From: Galbula dea
Lineage: Eukaryota; Chordata; Aves; Piciformes; Galbulidae
Direction of reading: 5' to 3'
Length of the DNA stretch: 64,000 bases
Assembly: GCA_013399015.1 (NCBI GenBank)
Contig: VWZX01009971.1
Location: forward strand, 62,001-126,000
A program made the translations under genes and the position numbers. Positions 50,391 to 63,214 of the stretch are shown here, one piece after another (positions within the stretch are counted from its first letter, which is position 1; every line of letters begins with the position of its first letter). The notes beneath the pieces were generated by a model, which saw only the letters and a list, made by a program, of their open reading frames with translations, had not been told where the DNA came from and ran no database searches.

Positions 50391-51959
50391 AAAAATGTGC
50401 AGATGTCATGTGGCTCTCTTGTAGTGTGTAAGACCTCCTTGAATCGAGCTCCAAAGGACTTTTTTGTTTCCTGTTTCTTTTGCTATTCACACCAACTGTA
50501 GGAAATGTTAAAGTCTCATTTTGCATGAAGCAGAAAACTTATTTTTTAAGGTACACATAAATAATGTCCTTTATTTTTTCTGCATGAATGGACCATGCAA
50601 GCAAGAAAGGAAACTGTTTCAGTATTCAAAACAGTACAGGACACATTATTACACCACCCATTAATTCTTAGAGGGCACATTAAGTTATTTTGATTTATTT
50701 CAAAACATGAAATTAAATCAAAATATGGTTGAACTCACATCCACTATGAACATGAGTATCTTTTCTTCTCACTTGAGTTCAATGTCCACCTCTAATGTTT
50801 TGGAGAAAAATCACAGGGCACAATAAAACAGGGCTCCTAACAATTCTGAATGCAACATCTATAGAAAGTGAATTTGCAAAGCACATCCGAGGCAAAGAAC
50901 TGCCACTGTTTCTGCTCTAATTAACAACTCATAACTTTAGCAATGAGCTTCCATTGCTGTGCTCATAGTAGGTGGTAAATATGCAGCAGAAAGGAAGTAA
51001 CCATCTCCACAAAACACATTACTTCTGAAGAAGACAAACACCTTCCTCTGTTAGGCCCGAAGATTTGCATTCATTTTCATATCATCTATATGAGACAGAA
51101 GGGAAGAAAACAAAAACCACTAAAGAAAATTCCCCTGCTGGGGGAAATTCCAGAACTTAAGGAGGCTGAGATAGGGCTCCTTCCAAAAGTGGTTCCCACA
51201 ATTACAGGCAATCACTCAGGACAAGCCACAGGTCATGGACGGAGACCACTCACCAGAAAGCTTTCTTCAACTCTAAACTGAAACCAAAAAGCCATGACTG
51301 CCACATCACACAAAGAAAGAGAAGAAACCACATCAATGTTCTAGGGCTTTACCTTAAAGGAAATTGGTTAAATACAATTCCCAGATGATTTTAGGATGAG
51401 AATTGAGCACTGCACTGCAAAGGCAAGAGGAAAAAACTTCCTAGCAGTCCAACCTGGGGGAAAAGACCTCTTATTCAGACTTCAGCTCTTGTTTGAATCC
51501 CCAGCTTCCCAGCAGGGAACACCTTCTTTACACAGACTAGAGGAAAAACTGGGGGCGAGAAACATGAACTAGGCAACAGTCAGTCCTGCACAAGCAGCAG
51601 ATTTAACATTCTTCCACTTCAAAATCCACTATAATGACAGAATTGATAAAGAGAGCTAAGATTAATGAGGCACAGGTGTTCTTCCTCCATAGGCATCATG
51701 TGGACTGGTATATAGATTTACTGTCAGAATGTGGGTTTCTTTCCAAGTTACTGTAACTCTAAAAAATCCATTACTGTGAATGCAGAATTCATTATGTCAG
51801 TACAAACATGGATCTAAGATTTTCATTTACTTATTTGTTTAATGGTCTGGATATGATTTGCGTTGTTTATCAATGGGTTCTTCACTCATGCAAAATTAAC
51901 CTATTCCAAATTCAGACTGATAAGATTAAAAACTGTGACACAGTACCATTTTCAAATAA
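50391..51959. other. Noncoding unique sequence
   Basis: No gene, repeat or RNA recognised. Composition returns to AT-rich after the CpG island. Confidence 0.6.
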
Positions 51960-51964
51960 TCACT

Positions 51965-52699
51965 TGTTCTGGTTTGGGTTGAAACAGAACTCATTCTGTT
52001 CATAGACTTTACTTTTCAGTTAAAGCTCCTCTGAGAAACTGCATTTTCTAAAACTAACAAGATGTTTTTGCAGACACTGCCAGCTTCTAGCAGTGATAAG
52101 GCCTGATGTTTATATTTACCACCAGCAATTGATTAGTATGCAAAGCAAGGTCACTGCTAAATTTTGTGTCTCACCTTGGGGAGTGCAGGGTAAAGGCTGC
52201 AAGATCAGGGAGGAGCGGACAAGACACGTGACCCCAAACTGACCAACTAAAGTATTCCATCCCATATATGTCATATTCGATATATGAACTGGGGGTCAGT
52301 TCCCCCTTGAGAGATTATTCTGATGATTATTCTTGGTTGCTGGGTTGCTAGCTTATTCTCCCTTCTTGGTTTCTTCTTGTCTTGCGTTTTGGTGATCTAT
52401 AAGTTCCTGCATCCAGTACCAGGATCCAGCCCCTGAGCCTGACTCTCATCTGCTGCTTGAGGCCTCCTGTTGCAGTATCAGTGGTGACATAGTTACCATC
52501 AAGGTAGGTTTGGGTTCAGTATTGGGTTCTGCACACATTTGTATATATTTGATTTATCATTATTATTGAAGTAGTTTTAGTTTCATTTTCCAATCCACAA
52601 GTCTCTTTGTCTCTCTCTTATCCCCTTTCCCTTCCTGTGGCGTGGGGGGAAAGAGGGTACAACCTGGGTTGTTGCTAGGCCCACCCTCGACCCTTAACA
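51965..52699 (+). mobile_element. Solo LTR of an avian ERVL-type endogenous retrovirus
   Basis: A 735-bp LTR beginning TGTTCTGGTTTGGGTTG and ending in ACA, so bounded by the canonical TG...CA. The opening phrase, the middle part (GTATTCCATCCCATATATG, then TATATGAACTGGGGG) and the late part (CTCTCTCTTATCCCC, GGGGGGAAAGAGGG) are typical of the abundant avian ERVL (class III) LTR families. The flanking TCACT duplication fixes both ends. No gag, pol or env sequence and no second LTR is present, so it is a solo LTR left by homologous recombination. No AATAAA is visible inside it. Confidence 0.85.
52281..52287 (+). promoter_or_regulatory. TATA-like element of the solo LTR
   Basis: TATATGA lies 11 bases before the end of the conserved GGGGG block, in the place where avian ERVL LTRs carry TATATAA. 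One or two substitutions weaken it. If active, transcription would start a little downstream on the plus strand. Activity is not shown. Confidence 0.4.
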
Positions 52700-52704
52700 T
52701 CACT

Positions 52705-55700
52705 AAATCAATCTGACTATGAAATATATGATTACTTATTAAAAGGAGTAAGACAGCTCCACTGAAAAAAGTTTTGCTTTAAATTCTATAAAACTATACA
52801 GCATAAGACACAAATGAGCTCCTTGGAGACACCTATCCTTTTACATCAGGTTTTCTATGACCCTTTCCATGAAATTTTATGCATATTTGTTTTCTGAGTT
52901 TCATAAGACAAAAGCAACCACAAAAGAATATCCTGATAAAATAAATGTTTTCCTTAGTACTTAATTGTTTATCGCTACTATTTGTTTTCCATTTCACATC
53001 CAGAATACAAAATTTCCAGAAAATTTAACAGAAATTTTGTCTAAGAAGAGGTCTAGCCTGCAGACTTCAGGAACCCTTTGTGTTCCTCTTCATCATGAAT
53101 TTTGTAGTAATTCTCATTACAGTTGGAACTTGTTAGACATTTGTTGTTCAGAAAAAACAATCTTTTTTTCTATGTTTTCATCCCAAATGCTGCAATACAA
53201 TTTCAAAAGAATATCCTGAAAGATTCTACCAGAATAACAGCTGGAGAAACTTTTTCAAACTAATCTGCCCCAAGAAAAAACACTTTTACTTAACACAGAA
53301 TTACCTGCTTTTCATTATTTCTTCCTTCTTTTACTCTGTATGCCTATGACCGTAAAGACTCAGCAGATCTCTGTGGAACTTTAAATTCTGAGGCAGGAAA
53401 GAAACTCCTGCTGCTTTGCACCACTTAGTTTTTGACGTCTTTATGAATGTGCACAAAACCACAAACCGCAATAATTTCACAGCTGGTCTTCTCCTTCCAC
53501 ATCTCTAGTTTTCTACTTCTATAAGCTTCTCTTTCCTGTTGCTGCCCCACACTCATTGCAGATGTAGGAACCTGCTGCCTCTCCCAGGGGAATGAGCAGT
53601 AGGCTTCAGTACCCAGCTGGCACAACAGCTTTTTACACAATCTTTGGTCTTGAAGTACATGCTAAAAAGTGTTTTCTAGAATAGAAATATTCAGATTTTT
53701 AATCTTGCTAAAAATCCCCACTAATATCTCTAACTTGCTTTTCAAAGCCTTTGAATTTACAATGCTGATTGCTTCTGTTTCGCTCAGGTCTTCTCAGTAT
53801 GTTGTCTGGTAACAGAACATACCGTGAGAACCAGGAGGTTGTATGTGCAAGGCCTCACCCCCAAAACACACTAAACATACCTGCCTGTTTATACTTGGAG
53901 GAATAATTCGTTTAGCTAAAGCAGGCTAAACCAGCTTTTTCTTTTGCTTTTTAATATATTTATAATATAACCAAATATAGAACAGGAGCATTTTTTGAAT
54001 CCTGATTGGTACCATGAAGAGATGGGGAAAATGTCAAGATTCATTTCTCTCTAGTCTAATGAAAAAGCAAAGAATATTCATGTTTAATATATTACACCTG
54101 GCTTAAAAATGGCTCCATTTCAAATGGGAAGTAGCAACTTCAGTTCTCCATAGTGTGATATTTATCATTGTGTAATTGAAAGTTCTGTGCCTTACAAATT
54201 CAACAATAGGTAGGTCAACCACTTAATATCATGTCATTCCTATAATCATACATAGCACTTGAGCTTTACACAGATCACAGACATTGTCACTTCAAAGGAG
54301 ATCAGAACAAAACCAGTAAGAGAAAAGATTCTCTTTCTTTAATGCAAATGGTCTTCTTTAACAAGAAGTGCTTTTAAAAGCCTTCATATCACATTAAGAA
54401 AGTTGTGTTATGGCTACCTGAATTAAACATCTTTACAACTGCCTGATAACTTAAACTCACAAAGAATGCTCATATGTTGCAAACAGCAACTACTGTCCCC
54501 AGTAAAACAGCCTACATCAGAGTATTTGCAGTGACAGAGATCATTTCCATGTGGCCGTATTTGCAGGCAGTTGGCATGCTGAAAGAATGCAGGGTTAACC
54601 CACCTGTTATGGCTGCTGAATGAGACAATAATCCCGTTTTACTACACTGTCTGCATTCAATGGAAACAAACAAACAAAGCAACTGGAAAACAATTGTCTC
54701 CAACCCACAGACCAGGGTAGCTTTCCCATCGAGTCAGGACTGAGCACATTCTTGACCATTCTCTAGTGCAAAGACACAAACAACACAAAAAACTGTTGCA
54801 AAAGAATGCCTACAGATAACTTGTAGGAAAAATTTATCTGGAATTTCTATCATTCACAAAAAATGCTTTAGAAAATTTGCACATCTAAATAGTCAAAAGT
54901 CTCTGTGGAAAGATGTGATGACCAGAGGGGTTTTCCACATATTTAAGTAATGGACAACTGTTAGTATTCTGGGGATATATTCCAGTGCAAACTATATTCC
55001 AGTGCAAACTGCTACAGATAGAATTCTTTGATTATACCTACTCTGTCCTGAAAGTATTATATCTGGGAGTGAACATTAGTTCTTCCTACAGTGGTAGAAG
55101 AAAGCAAGCATTACTGGTTTGCCTTAGTTCGGTAAACCATCAGCCCAGCTCCCAAGCAGGGAAGGGGAGAGCCTTTCACTGCTGCTATGATCTACCAGCT
55201 GTTCATACAAAACCAGACTGGAAGAACCCCAACAAGGATGAAAATTCAGACCTGTATGTAGTAGCAGAGGTCCTTGGCTAAAGCTATAGGGAAGCCCTCC
55301 CCACCTACTTTCTCCCATTCCTATTCAAGAGACTATAACAATATATCTGTCACCAGGTGGGCAGGGAGACAAAGGGGACAAAAAAACCCACTATGGCCAT
55401 AGCATGTTTTTTGCAGTACAATGCTTTTTTTCAATTCTCCTTCATGCTAAGGCATTCTGCAACTTCTATGCTACCTTCTTCTCCAGTGTGTAAAATTTCC
55501 ACCATGGTTTCCTTCTGTAGTGCCTGGCAGGGTGGGGGGTAGTGGTGGTGTTACCTTTTCCCCTTGCTTGACAAGGATCTCCTTTTCTGCCACCTGACTC
55601 TCCACCTGCGTTGGGACAGGAACACAGAAGTGCTCCCATCTTCTCTCTTCTTGCAGAGCACAGCAGCAGCCTCCGCTTTTAAGACTGAAGAACTTGAAAA

Positions 55701-55799
55701 AAATTTTTTTTTTTTTTCTTTCTCTGGCCAGTTGACAATGTAGGGTAGAGAAAGGAGAGAGAACAGGACTGAATACTAGCCAAATTACTGAAATACTGT
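52705..55799. other. Noncoding unique sequence
   Basis: No gene recognised. An A7T14 tract lies at 55697-55717. A short tandem duplication is annotated separately at 54977. The rest is featureless AT-rich DNA. Confidence 0.6.
54977..55010. repeat. Perfect 17-bp tandem duplication
   Basis: ATATTCCAGTGCAAACT occurs twice head to tail (54977-54993 and 54994-55010) without a mismatch, which suggests a recent slippage or duplication. Confidence 0.92.
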
Positions 55800-55809
55800 T
55801 AAGAAATCA

Positions 55810-55870
55810 TAAAAATGCTGGGCTGAAAAGAGATTTCAAGAGATCATCTAGCTCAGCAGGGTGCATTAAA
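55810..55870 (-). mobile_element. Degenerate CR1-type LINE tail
   Basis: CTGGGCTGAAAAGAGATTTC then AAGAGATCATCTAGCTCAGC resembles the antisense 3' tail of old CR1/L3 elements (GAAGGGACCTC then ATCATCTAGTCCA). Only about 60 bases can be aligned by eye, so family and ends are uncertain. Confidence 0.35.
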
Positions 55871-57800
55871 GAAGAAATTTCTCTGCTGGCAATACTAATG
55901 GTGGGCTGTTAATACTACCATTCCAGCTCTGCATCTTCTCATTAGATTATTTGGCTGTCATTCACTCTTTCCTTCCTACCCCTGCCCTACCTTTAAAGTC
56001 ATACATGGTTTGTGTCTGTCACTCAACAAAGAATCAGACTAACTCACACCTTGGAACGTGGCACTGGCTTCAGGTACACCCTCCCACTGTGACATGTTCT
56101 AGTGGGTTTTGGAGACAATGTTGCTCAAAGAATTTCATCTTCCCTGAGTCCCTCGCAGAGGAGAGAGATTAAGTTAAAGAACAGTTGCCCTTACTAAGCC
56201 CATTGAATTGCATTTGTGACATCCAAATGGATTTTTTTCAAGCAGTATATTGGATTGACAGGAAAGCAGCTGCTCTGCAGAAACCAAGAGTGAAAATTAA
56301 TAGGAGACCAAGGCAAAACAAAGACTGTTGGTTTAGCTCACTTTCATCAAATTGCTGGGATTTAGAAAAGCATCCTTTGATATCTCCAGACTAATTACTG
56401 TTCTGGGTTTGACTATTTTGTATGTTAGTTGCCCTTCAGAGAAAAATGCAACTATTATAATACATATCTGTAATGAAAATTTAATGGAAAATATAACATC
56501 CAATAAGCAAAATAGCAAAAGTCATCAAGCAGAATACCTGTGTCATACAACTTTTTCTAGTGTTCTGTAGCTGAGCAACAGCATCTGCACTGGCTGTTAA
56601 ATGAAAGAGGTATAAAAAGGAAAAGCATGTGTCTAAGAGTAAGAGAGATCAACACACACAGAGCTTTATGATGCATATGTTTCTCTGACATATTACCAAA
56701 TTTCCGGGAGTAGTTTAATTTAAATATTTATTTAAATTTTAAAAATATTTCTTAAATCTTCCCATGTTATAGTAAGCACAGTATACTGCAAGGGCTCTAA
56801 TAGATAAGAATGGTACTGCTTTCAATTCTGTATGTTCATCACAGCTTAAGATGAGATGTTAACTGTAAACAAGTGTGTCAGCTCACATAACAATCAAAGA
56901 TTATTTTTCTGTAACTAAACAATTCTGCTCAAAGCTTTGGTCTAGTTATAGCTCTATACTCTAATGAACTACCTTTTTTGTAAAGAGAATGCAAACAGAA
57001 AACATTCCCATGACACAAATGGCAGAAAAAAACCCCAACATTCCTTCATGAAGAAGCCTCATGTCCAGTAGTCATTTCTTAAGAGCTTGGCTCTCATAAA
57101 CATCCAGTGATTTCAGGGCAGAAGACTTTCAATACCTCCCATGCCTAGAATTCATTTTTCCAAAACTAGAACACTTAAGGCTAAATCTTTCTCCAAAAAA
57201 AAAAAAAAAGCTCGAATGCCCCACAGTACCCTCTGAAGCACATATAAGCAGGCACTAAGCACTGAATAGTTCACTTCCCATTTCTCTTGCTGTACCAACC
57301 CCAGAGTCTTCACTAGACCTAAGGGCGACCTGCAAAGATGATTTTATCTAACTCAGTAACAAACCAGAGGAGGAGATGTGGTCCTTCAGCTGCTGTGCTG
57401 CCAGGACTCCATACTGCTCTAGGTGCTGGTACACAACCCTGAATTCACAGAGAAGTTAACCTTGCACACACTTTACAACTCATCACGTTGCTCCCCATTA
57501 TCTGTTTGTATGTAAAAAATTGGTAAATATTTTTGTTTTAAATCACAGACCACCAAAAAAAACATCCCAGGGCTTTCCTAAATGGATTTTATGCAGAAAG
57601 TTAAAAAGACAAATTACGTACCACGCAAAGTCAACAGCAATTTCAACTGATGCTAAGCTCACACCTGTATTTACCAGCATGGAGGAAATACTATCAATAC
57701 AAACACAGTCAGTGTAGCTTTAACACTGCAGCAGTACAGAAGTTCTAAATATAAGATTGGACAGATGGCAGGTGAGTCTTCCTCTTCTCTAAACACCAAA
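55871..57800. other. Noncoding unique sequence
   Basis: No gene or assignable repeat. A 15-A tract lies at 57195-57209. Confidence 0.6.
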
Positions 57801-57932
57801 GGCCTGATCCTCCAGCACTTGCACACCCACACAAGTAGATTTTATACCTCTGCAGTATTACTTCCATGTCAGTAAGACCTTTCAAGAATGCAAATGCTCA
57901 TTCACAGGTTTCTCAGGTACAGGACCAAGCCT
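57801..57932. mobile_element. Old terminal-inverted-repeat DNA element (MITE-like)
   Basis: The segment starts GGCCTGATCCTCCAGCAC and ends GGTACAGGACCAAGCCT, which are diverged inverted repeats of one another over about 17 bases. The GGCCTGATCCT... / ...AGGATCAGGCC termini are those of a widespread non-autonomous element family in reptile genomes. The body of about 130 bp is non-coding. Target duplication is not recognisable, as expected for an old copy. Family naming is withheld. Confidence 0.45.
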
Positions 57933-59727
57933 CCTTTTTTGAGAGTATCTAATGTATACAGAGCTAAACCAAAATCAATAGAGTTATCTATGGCATAAAA
58001 AAAAAATAGAAGCTAAACATCTGGAATTTACTACCAGGCATTCAGTGCGAGTAGTACTCTTCTTTCCTCTGTACATTTACCCTCTGAAAGTCATACCAGC
58101 ACAAAGACTGGTATCATTCAGTTTTCCATTTCTCCCTCAAAATTAGTGTACCATTGCTCTGCACCAAGAGGTCCTGGTTTTGCAATGAACCCAATAAGAA
58201 AGGCACTCACACTCTCTGAAGTGTCACTTTAAACGTCATTTAGTAGTGCTAATCCTATTAAAAAAAGCAGAGGATAGTATAGATGATTTTACATATCTTC
58301 AGATGCTGGGAATCCTGAGCTGCACAGCATCAGATAGGTCTTCAATCAGTGCACAGCATGTTGTGGGGATCCGTACCCCAGTTTGGAGTTCTACGCTTTT
58401 ATGGGATTTTCTTAAAACAATCCTATTCACTTTTACTGTAAAATAGAAAGGATCTTCACAGGATAACTTGTTACGACATTCTCAGATAAAGACAAGGACA
58501 CATGAGTGGTGTAATCTCTGGTACCAAACAGGAGCTGCCTGCAGGCTCCATCATTACAATTCAATGGCAACATTTATCCTGTGGCCAATGTGTTTGTGCA
58601 GCTCAGCACAAGCCTGAAAGCAAAGCTATAAATGCAATATATAAGCTACTAACTAAGTGCAACACAGGCCTGCAGTTTCTCAGGTTAACTGCAGCATGGC
58701 TCACAAACTCCCTGGTGCACAGCTGCCTCCTGCCTTGAATAACCAGAGCCATGGAGCACACCTGCTAGAGCCACAGAGCTCCCAATGAACCCATGCGGCA
58801 ACCCCATCGTTTGGCCAAATCCCTAAATCCTCTTTTTCTGCTGATGACACTGAAAAGTGTTCTAAATTATCATCACCAAATGTGACTGCTAACAGCAGCC
58901 TGGTTTGGTATGTTTCCAAAGTTAAAACTGAAGATAATGAGAATAGCCTAATATAAACTCTCAGGAGATAACCCTTTCTGTGATGGCCTCTTTTCATAAA
59001 ATAAAAGGAGTGAGATCTGGTTAGTCTCCTGTTACAAGACACTTTCTTAAATTACAAAGTACAATAATACAGCAACCCACATTACTACACTGTGCCCAGG
59101 AAAACATTTTTGTTCTGTATTATTCAAAAAAAATACTGGGCTATTTATACCCCAAGAAGGAGGGGAGGGGTGAAGAAAAACAAAACAAAAATAACAAAAG
59201 AAATCATACACAGCAAACAAAACCCCAAAAAGAGCATTACTTAAAATAAGAAACAGCTTTCTCTGAGTTGTGTGTGAAATGTTTAGGAAACAGACCAATT
59301 TAGATGAAGCCTGATTGAAAATGGTTCATTCGTAGACAAGTTAGAATTGGCTGACTAATCATTAGGAATATTTATATGTATCTCAAACTATTTAAAAGGG
59401 AAACATTAGAATAAATTTTTTTTTTTAGTTTTTTTAAAAAAGGCATTTCAGTCCCAAAAGCCTTCCTTTTCCTTTGCTTTCTACTTAGAATTCTAATTAA
59501 TTCTGTAGTCACACAAGCAGCAACATCACACAGAGAACAAAAGAAGCTGGACAACTGTAGGAATTTAGTAACCATGTTTTGCAATTAATGGTACATTTTG
59601 TCACAGCATCTCAGAACTTTTTCCACAGGTGCTGAGTTCTAGGCTGTTCAGCACAAGTGAGTTCTTGAAACAGAAACGATACACTTAAAAGACTGATTTG
59701 TGATTTGATTTCTGCTGTTACAACAGT

Positions 59728-59746
59728 AAAAAAAAAAAAAAAAAAA
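59728..59746. repeat. Poly(A) tract, 19 A
   Basis: Uninterrupted A-run following a small CTGTTACAACAG inverted motif. No retroposed body could be recognised on its 5' side. Confidence 0.9.
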
Positions 59747-61936
59747 GCTACTGGTTACATACCATGCACAGACTTCATCTCACTCAAGTTACTCCTGTAC
59801 TTCAATCCAATAATCACTCCAACAAAATAGTCCTTGTATGATTAAACACTGGATCTCACTTCATAGTCTCAAATGCAAAATGTCTTGGGCTCAAATATGT
59901 TGTGTAATATAACTGGCTATTTTTGCTAGTTCTAGAGTTCCCACAAACAAATCATCCAGCAAAATAGTGTCAAACACATTAAATCTCATGGCTTCCCACC
60001 AAGGAGGTGCTATTTTATAAGTGGGGACAGAGACAGGTAGAAATTAAGAGCCAAACTCCCAGTGGTATTTAGGGGCCAAGCAGCAAAGCCTTGCAGGGTT
60101 TTAAGGTGAGCATGAACACAGGTGGCTGCGACATCCCCGATTCAAACACGCACCCACACCCAGACAGGTACTGAAGAGGTCAAGCTGTGTCAGAGAATGT
60201 CCTTGGCACCAAATCTCAGGGACTGGCACTTTCATAGCTCATTGAAATTGTTGCACTATCATTAACATTTAATGGTCACACATTAGTACACACTTACCAC
60301 TACCACGTTGGTCTTTTGCACACTGAACAACTGCTTTTGCCACTAGACAACACCCTATACCTTCTGCAGTTTTTGGGTGTCTCCTCTCACTTTTAAGCAT
60401 TCACGGAGGTTTACATTTTAGGTTGCAGTGATATTAATGATTTTTCCAGTTCAGTGAAATTTTGGGTCTTGATTGCAAAATGTATGTTTATTTACTGCAT
60501 TCATTATTATATACAAACTCTACATTTTTTTAAAAACCCAAACCAGGTTAGCAGTTACAGCAGGCATACTTTGTAGCTATGAAAGAGGCAACTTTGGCTG
60601 ATGAAAAAAGGTAGAATTTTGCCTTCAGAAATCTTAGCCCTGGCAAGTATCCTAAAATATGGAGAACTTAAATGTCTTTAAACACCCACACCTCTGTTTT
60701 GAAAAAAGGGGAAAAAAATCAATACACTTTTCTATGGTTTGTTTATTTGTATAAAGATATTTGTGCTGATAGGGTTAGTTACCTGGACTAATGTTCAAGG
60801 TGTTATAGAAATCAGTGTAAATATAGCCAAACACAGCAGGACACACACACCTGAGGGTGATGCAACAGGTTGCTGGAGGAATAAAAAGCAGCTAGGCAGA
60901 TCTGAGATTAATTCCTATCTCAGACAACATCAAGAATTCAGTGTTTCCCCCCTCCCCCATTTCTTTTTTCCTCTATTTCCCTTTTAGTCTTGAGTGAGCA
61001 GCTATACTGGACATACTTGGCCTCTGCAGCAGAGCTGGCTCTCTGTGTCTCTTTTTGATGTTTCCTACTCTTTGTTGCCACCCAGAGGTGCAGAGCCCTG
61101 GGAATAGGTGTGCTGAGCCAAGGCAGGTAATGAGCTCAGCAGGATTGTAAGAAAGAATAAGACACAGAAGAAGCCTAGCAATCAAGTGCAGATGTACCAC
61201 AAGGTACCTCCAAGGTAAACATTGTCTGCATAGGGTAGATTCTGATATTTTAGCCACTTTTTGTCATAATCATCTGAACTTGAAATCATACATTGATTCA
61301 AATGCAGGACTTCTTTTAATCTTCCTGCCTTTTCTTCACTCTGACCAATAAAGATAAGGATCGTAACCATCATTCTCTCTCTCTATGTATAATTTTGATT
61401 TTGGGTGGAGGGGGGTGTGTGGTGTAAAATACAAAGCCAAACAATTTCCATCCACATCCCATGGCCACACATTGAGACACACCAATTAAGAGATCCTCCC
61501 ATGGAAACATGCCTCTCCAGCTTACAAAGAGCAGGATGCGGTTACCTTCACGGTTAAGCTAACAAAAAGAATTAATAATCATTACTACATTTCTGAACTT
61601 TCAACAGAGAAACTTCATGATACCAAAAAAAATATTCTGGGGATTCCAGTTAAACTTTAAAAGTACATAGCACTTCATGAGAAACCTCAAAGTGCCCTCT
61701 TCTGGCAGCTGACACTAACTGCTAACTCATTTGAAATGCAGCCGGAACTCGACCACCTACTCTCCTATTAAAGGGAAGTTGTTTTGATACACATTTATGT
61801 TTTCTGTTGTCTTTATAAGCCATAAAGCAAGGGTATGAAACTGTTAATATACTTTTATAGAACAAGAAACATTGAAGTGATCTGTTAAGTTATTTTAAAG
61901 CAAAGGTAATTAAACAGCTCATACTCGTAAAATATT

Positions 61937-61953
61937 GGGGGGGGCGGGGGGTG
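61937..61953 (+). repeat. G-run tract
   Basis: Eight G, one C, six G, then TG. Together with a neighbouring G-rich stretch at 61405-61424 this is the most G-dense simple sequence in the window. It might fold into a quadruplex by using split runs. No gene context. Confidence 0.75.
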
Positions 61954-62665
61954 TTCCAATGAAGTAGGTAAAAACTGCTTTAGAAAAATAAACCTGAAAG
62001 CTCTGTATTTCTTGATTTGGTGTTGCAATATGAAACATTTCTTCATTGTCCAACCTTTAAGTACTTTCATCACTGTAAGAGTTGCAATATATTTCATTTT
62101 GTTTAATTACATGTTTTGTTTCTATAGCAACTAGAAAGCATCTAATCCATCTCTGTTCCTTCCTAAGCCTTTACACAGCAACTTTCTTCCACCATACAGT
62201 AGCAAAAGATAATCCTTCCTCAGAACTCCGGGTACTATCTGTTCTCTCCAAATATCCCACAATTAGTATGCATGAGGATTAAACCCAGTTCTAGCACTGC
62301 TACAACTAAAAGAAACCGATTAATAAAACTGACAAGAACTAGCCAAGATTCTGTAACTCAAGTAGCTTCAGCATAAATTTACTGCCACCTGCAGGCTTTC
62401 GACAACATGGGTCTGTCTCCAGAGCACAGGAGCCAGGGTACCCCCCATCACCCACCCTATGACCATGAAGGAAAGGCAGTTTTAATATTCCTGCTCATGC
62501 CAACTGATTCAGCTTGATTTTGCTTATAGGAAAAGGAGGATCCACTGATGTTGCCCAGTTAAAGAAATCGAGTTTATTTTAATTTGTGCTGTCCTACTCC
62601 AGCTTGCTTCTGTTCACACATACAGTGGTGACCTCTCAGGATTTTCCTACTGAACTGACACGGTT

Positions 62666-62683
62666 AAAAAAAAAAAAAAAAAA
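62666..62683. repeat. Poly(A) tract, 18 A
   Basis: Uninterrupted run of 18 A without an identifiable retroposed sequence upstream. Confidence 0.9.
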
Positions 62684-63124
62684 GAACCACTCCACTGCTG
62701 CTGCTAACCATTTCTTAAACACTGTGTGCCTTATGGATTTTCCTATTGTTCAAAAAAATTGCTATCTCCAAAAACATAAACCAGATCTCATAAAAAAATA
62801 ATACCCTAGCAAGACAGATCATAAAATAAGTCACGCCTGTAGCTAAACATCTGAAAACACTGGTTTAGGAGAATTTGGAGATTACTGCCTTAGTAACTGA
62901 CCTGACCTGACTATACATTCATATTCTTTCATATACACAATCCATACTGGAAGAACAACTGACACTTTTGAAGCTTGGAAATATCAAATACAATTTGCCT
63001 ACAGAGCCCTTTTTTGTTTTTAAACCCATTGCCATGTGAAACAACCATTACTTATAAAATTATACAGGATTTTTTCCTATCAGATGTTGCTTCTGTCAAT
63101 GACCAATTTCTTAAAATGCCAGTA

Positions 63125-63214
63125 TTTGACATACACAGAATCATTACGGTTGGAAAGGACCCTCAAGATCATACATTTAACCACTTCATGTTTGACATAC
63201 ACTTAACCACTTCA
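63125..63214. repeat. Interleaved duplication around the CR1 scrap
   Basis: Two 12-bp words, TTTGACATACAC (A) and TTAACCACTTCA (B), occur in the order A (63125-63136), CR1 scrap, B (63177-63188), A (63191-63202), B (63203-63214). The first A overlaps the CR1 tail by three bases. The contiguous A-B pair at 63191-63214 looks like the original site. Confidence 0.85.
63134..63172 (-). mobile_element. 39-bp CR1 3'-tail scrap
   Basis: These 39 bases are identical to 46007-46045 in the CR1 copy at 46 kb, starting CACAGAATCATTACGG. Only the extreme 3' tail is present. It sits inside a local duplication described at 63125-63214, so it may be an extremely truncated insertion. Confidence 0.85.

Larger units (their letters stand above)
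51960..52704. repeat. 5-bp target-site duplication flanking the LTR
   Basis: TCACT occurs immediately before (51960-51964) and immediately after (52700-52704) the LTR. A 5-bp duplication is what ERVL-type integrases generate. Its exact preservation indicates that the LTR arose by recombination between the two LTRs of one provirus at this site. Confidence 0.9.
57933..63124. other. Noncoding unique sequence with simple tracts
   Basis: No gene recognised. Long A-homopolymers lie at 59728-59746 (19 A) and 62666-62683 (18 A), and a G-run tract at 61937-61953. An AC-repeat of five units lies near 60842-60851. The 113-codon minus-strand frame at 58701-59042 has no known domain. Confidence 0.6.
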
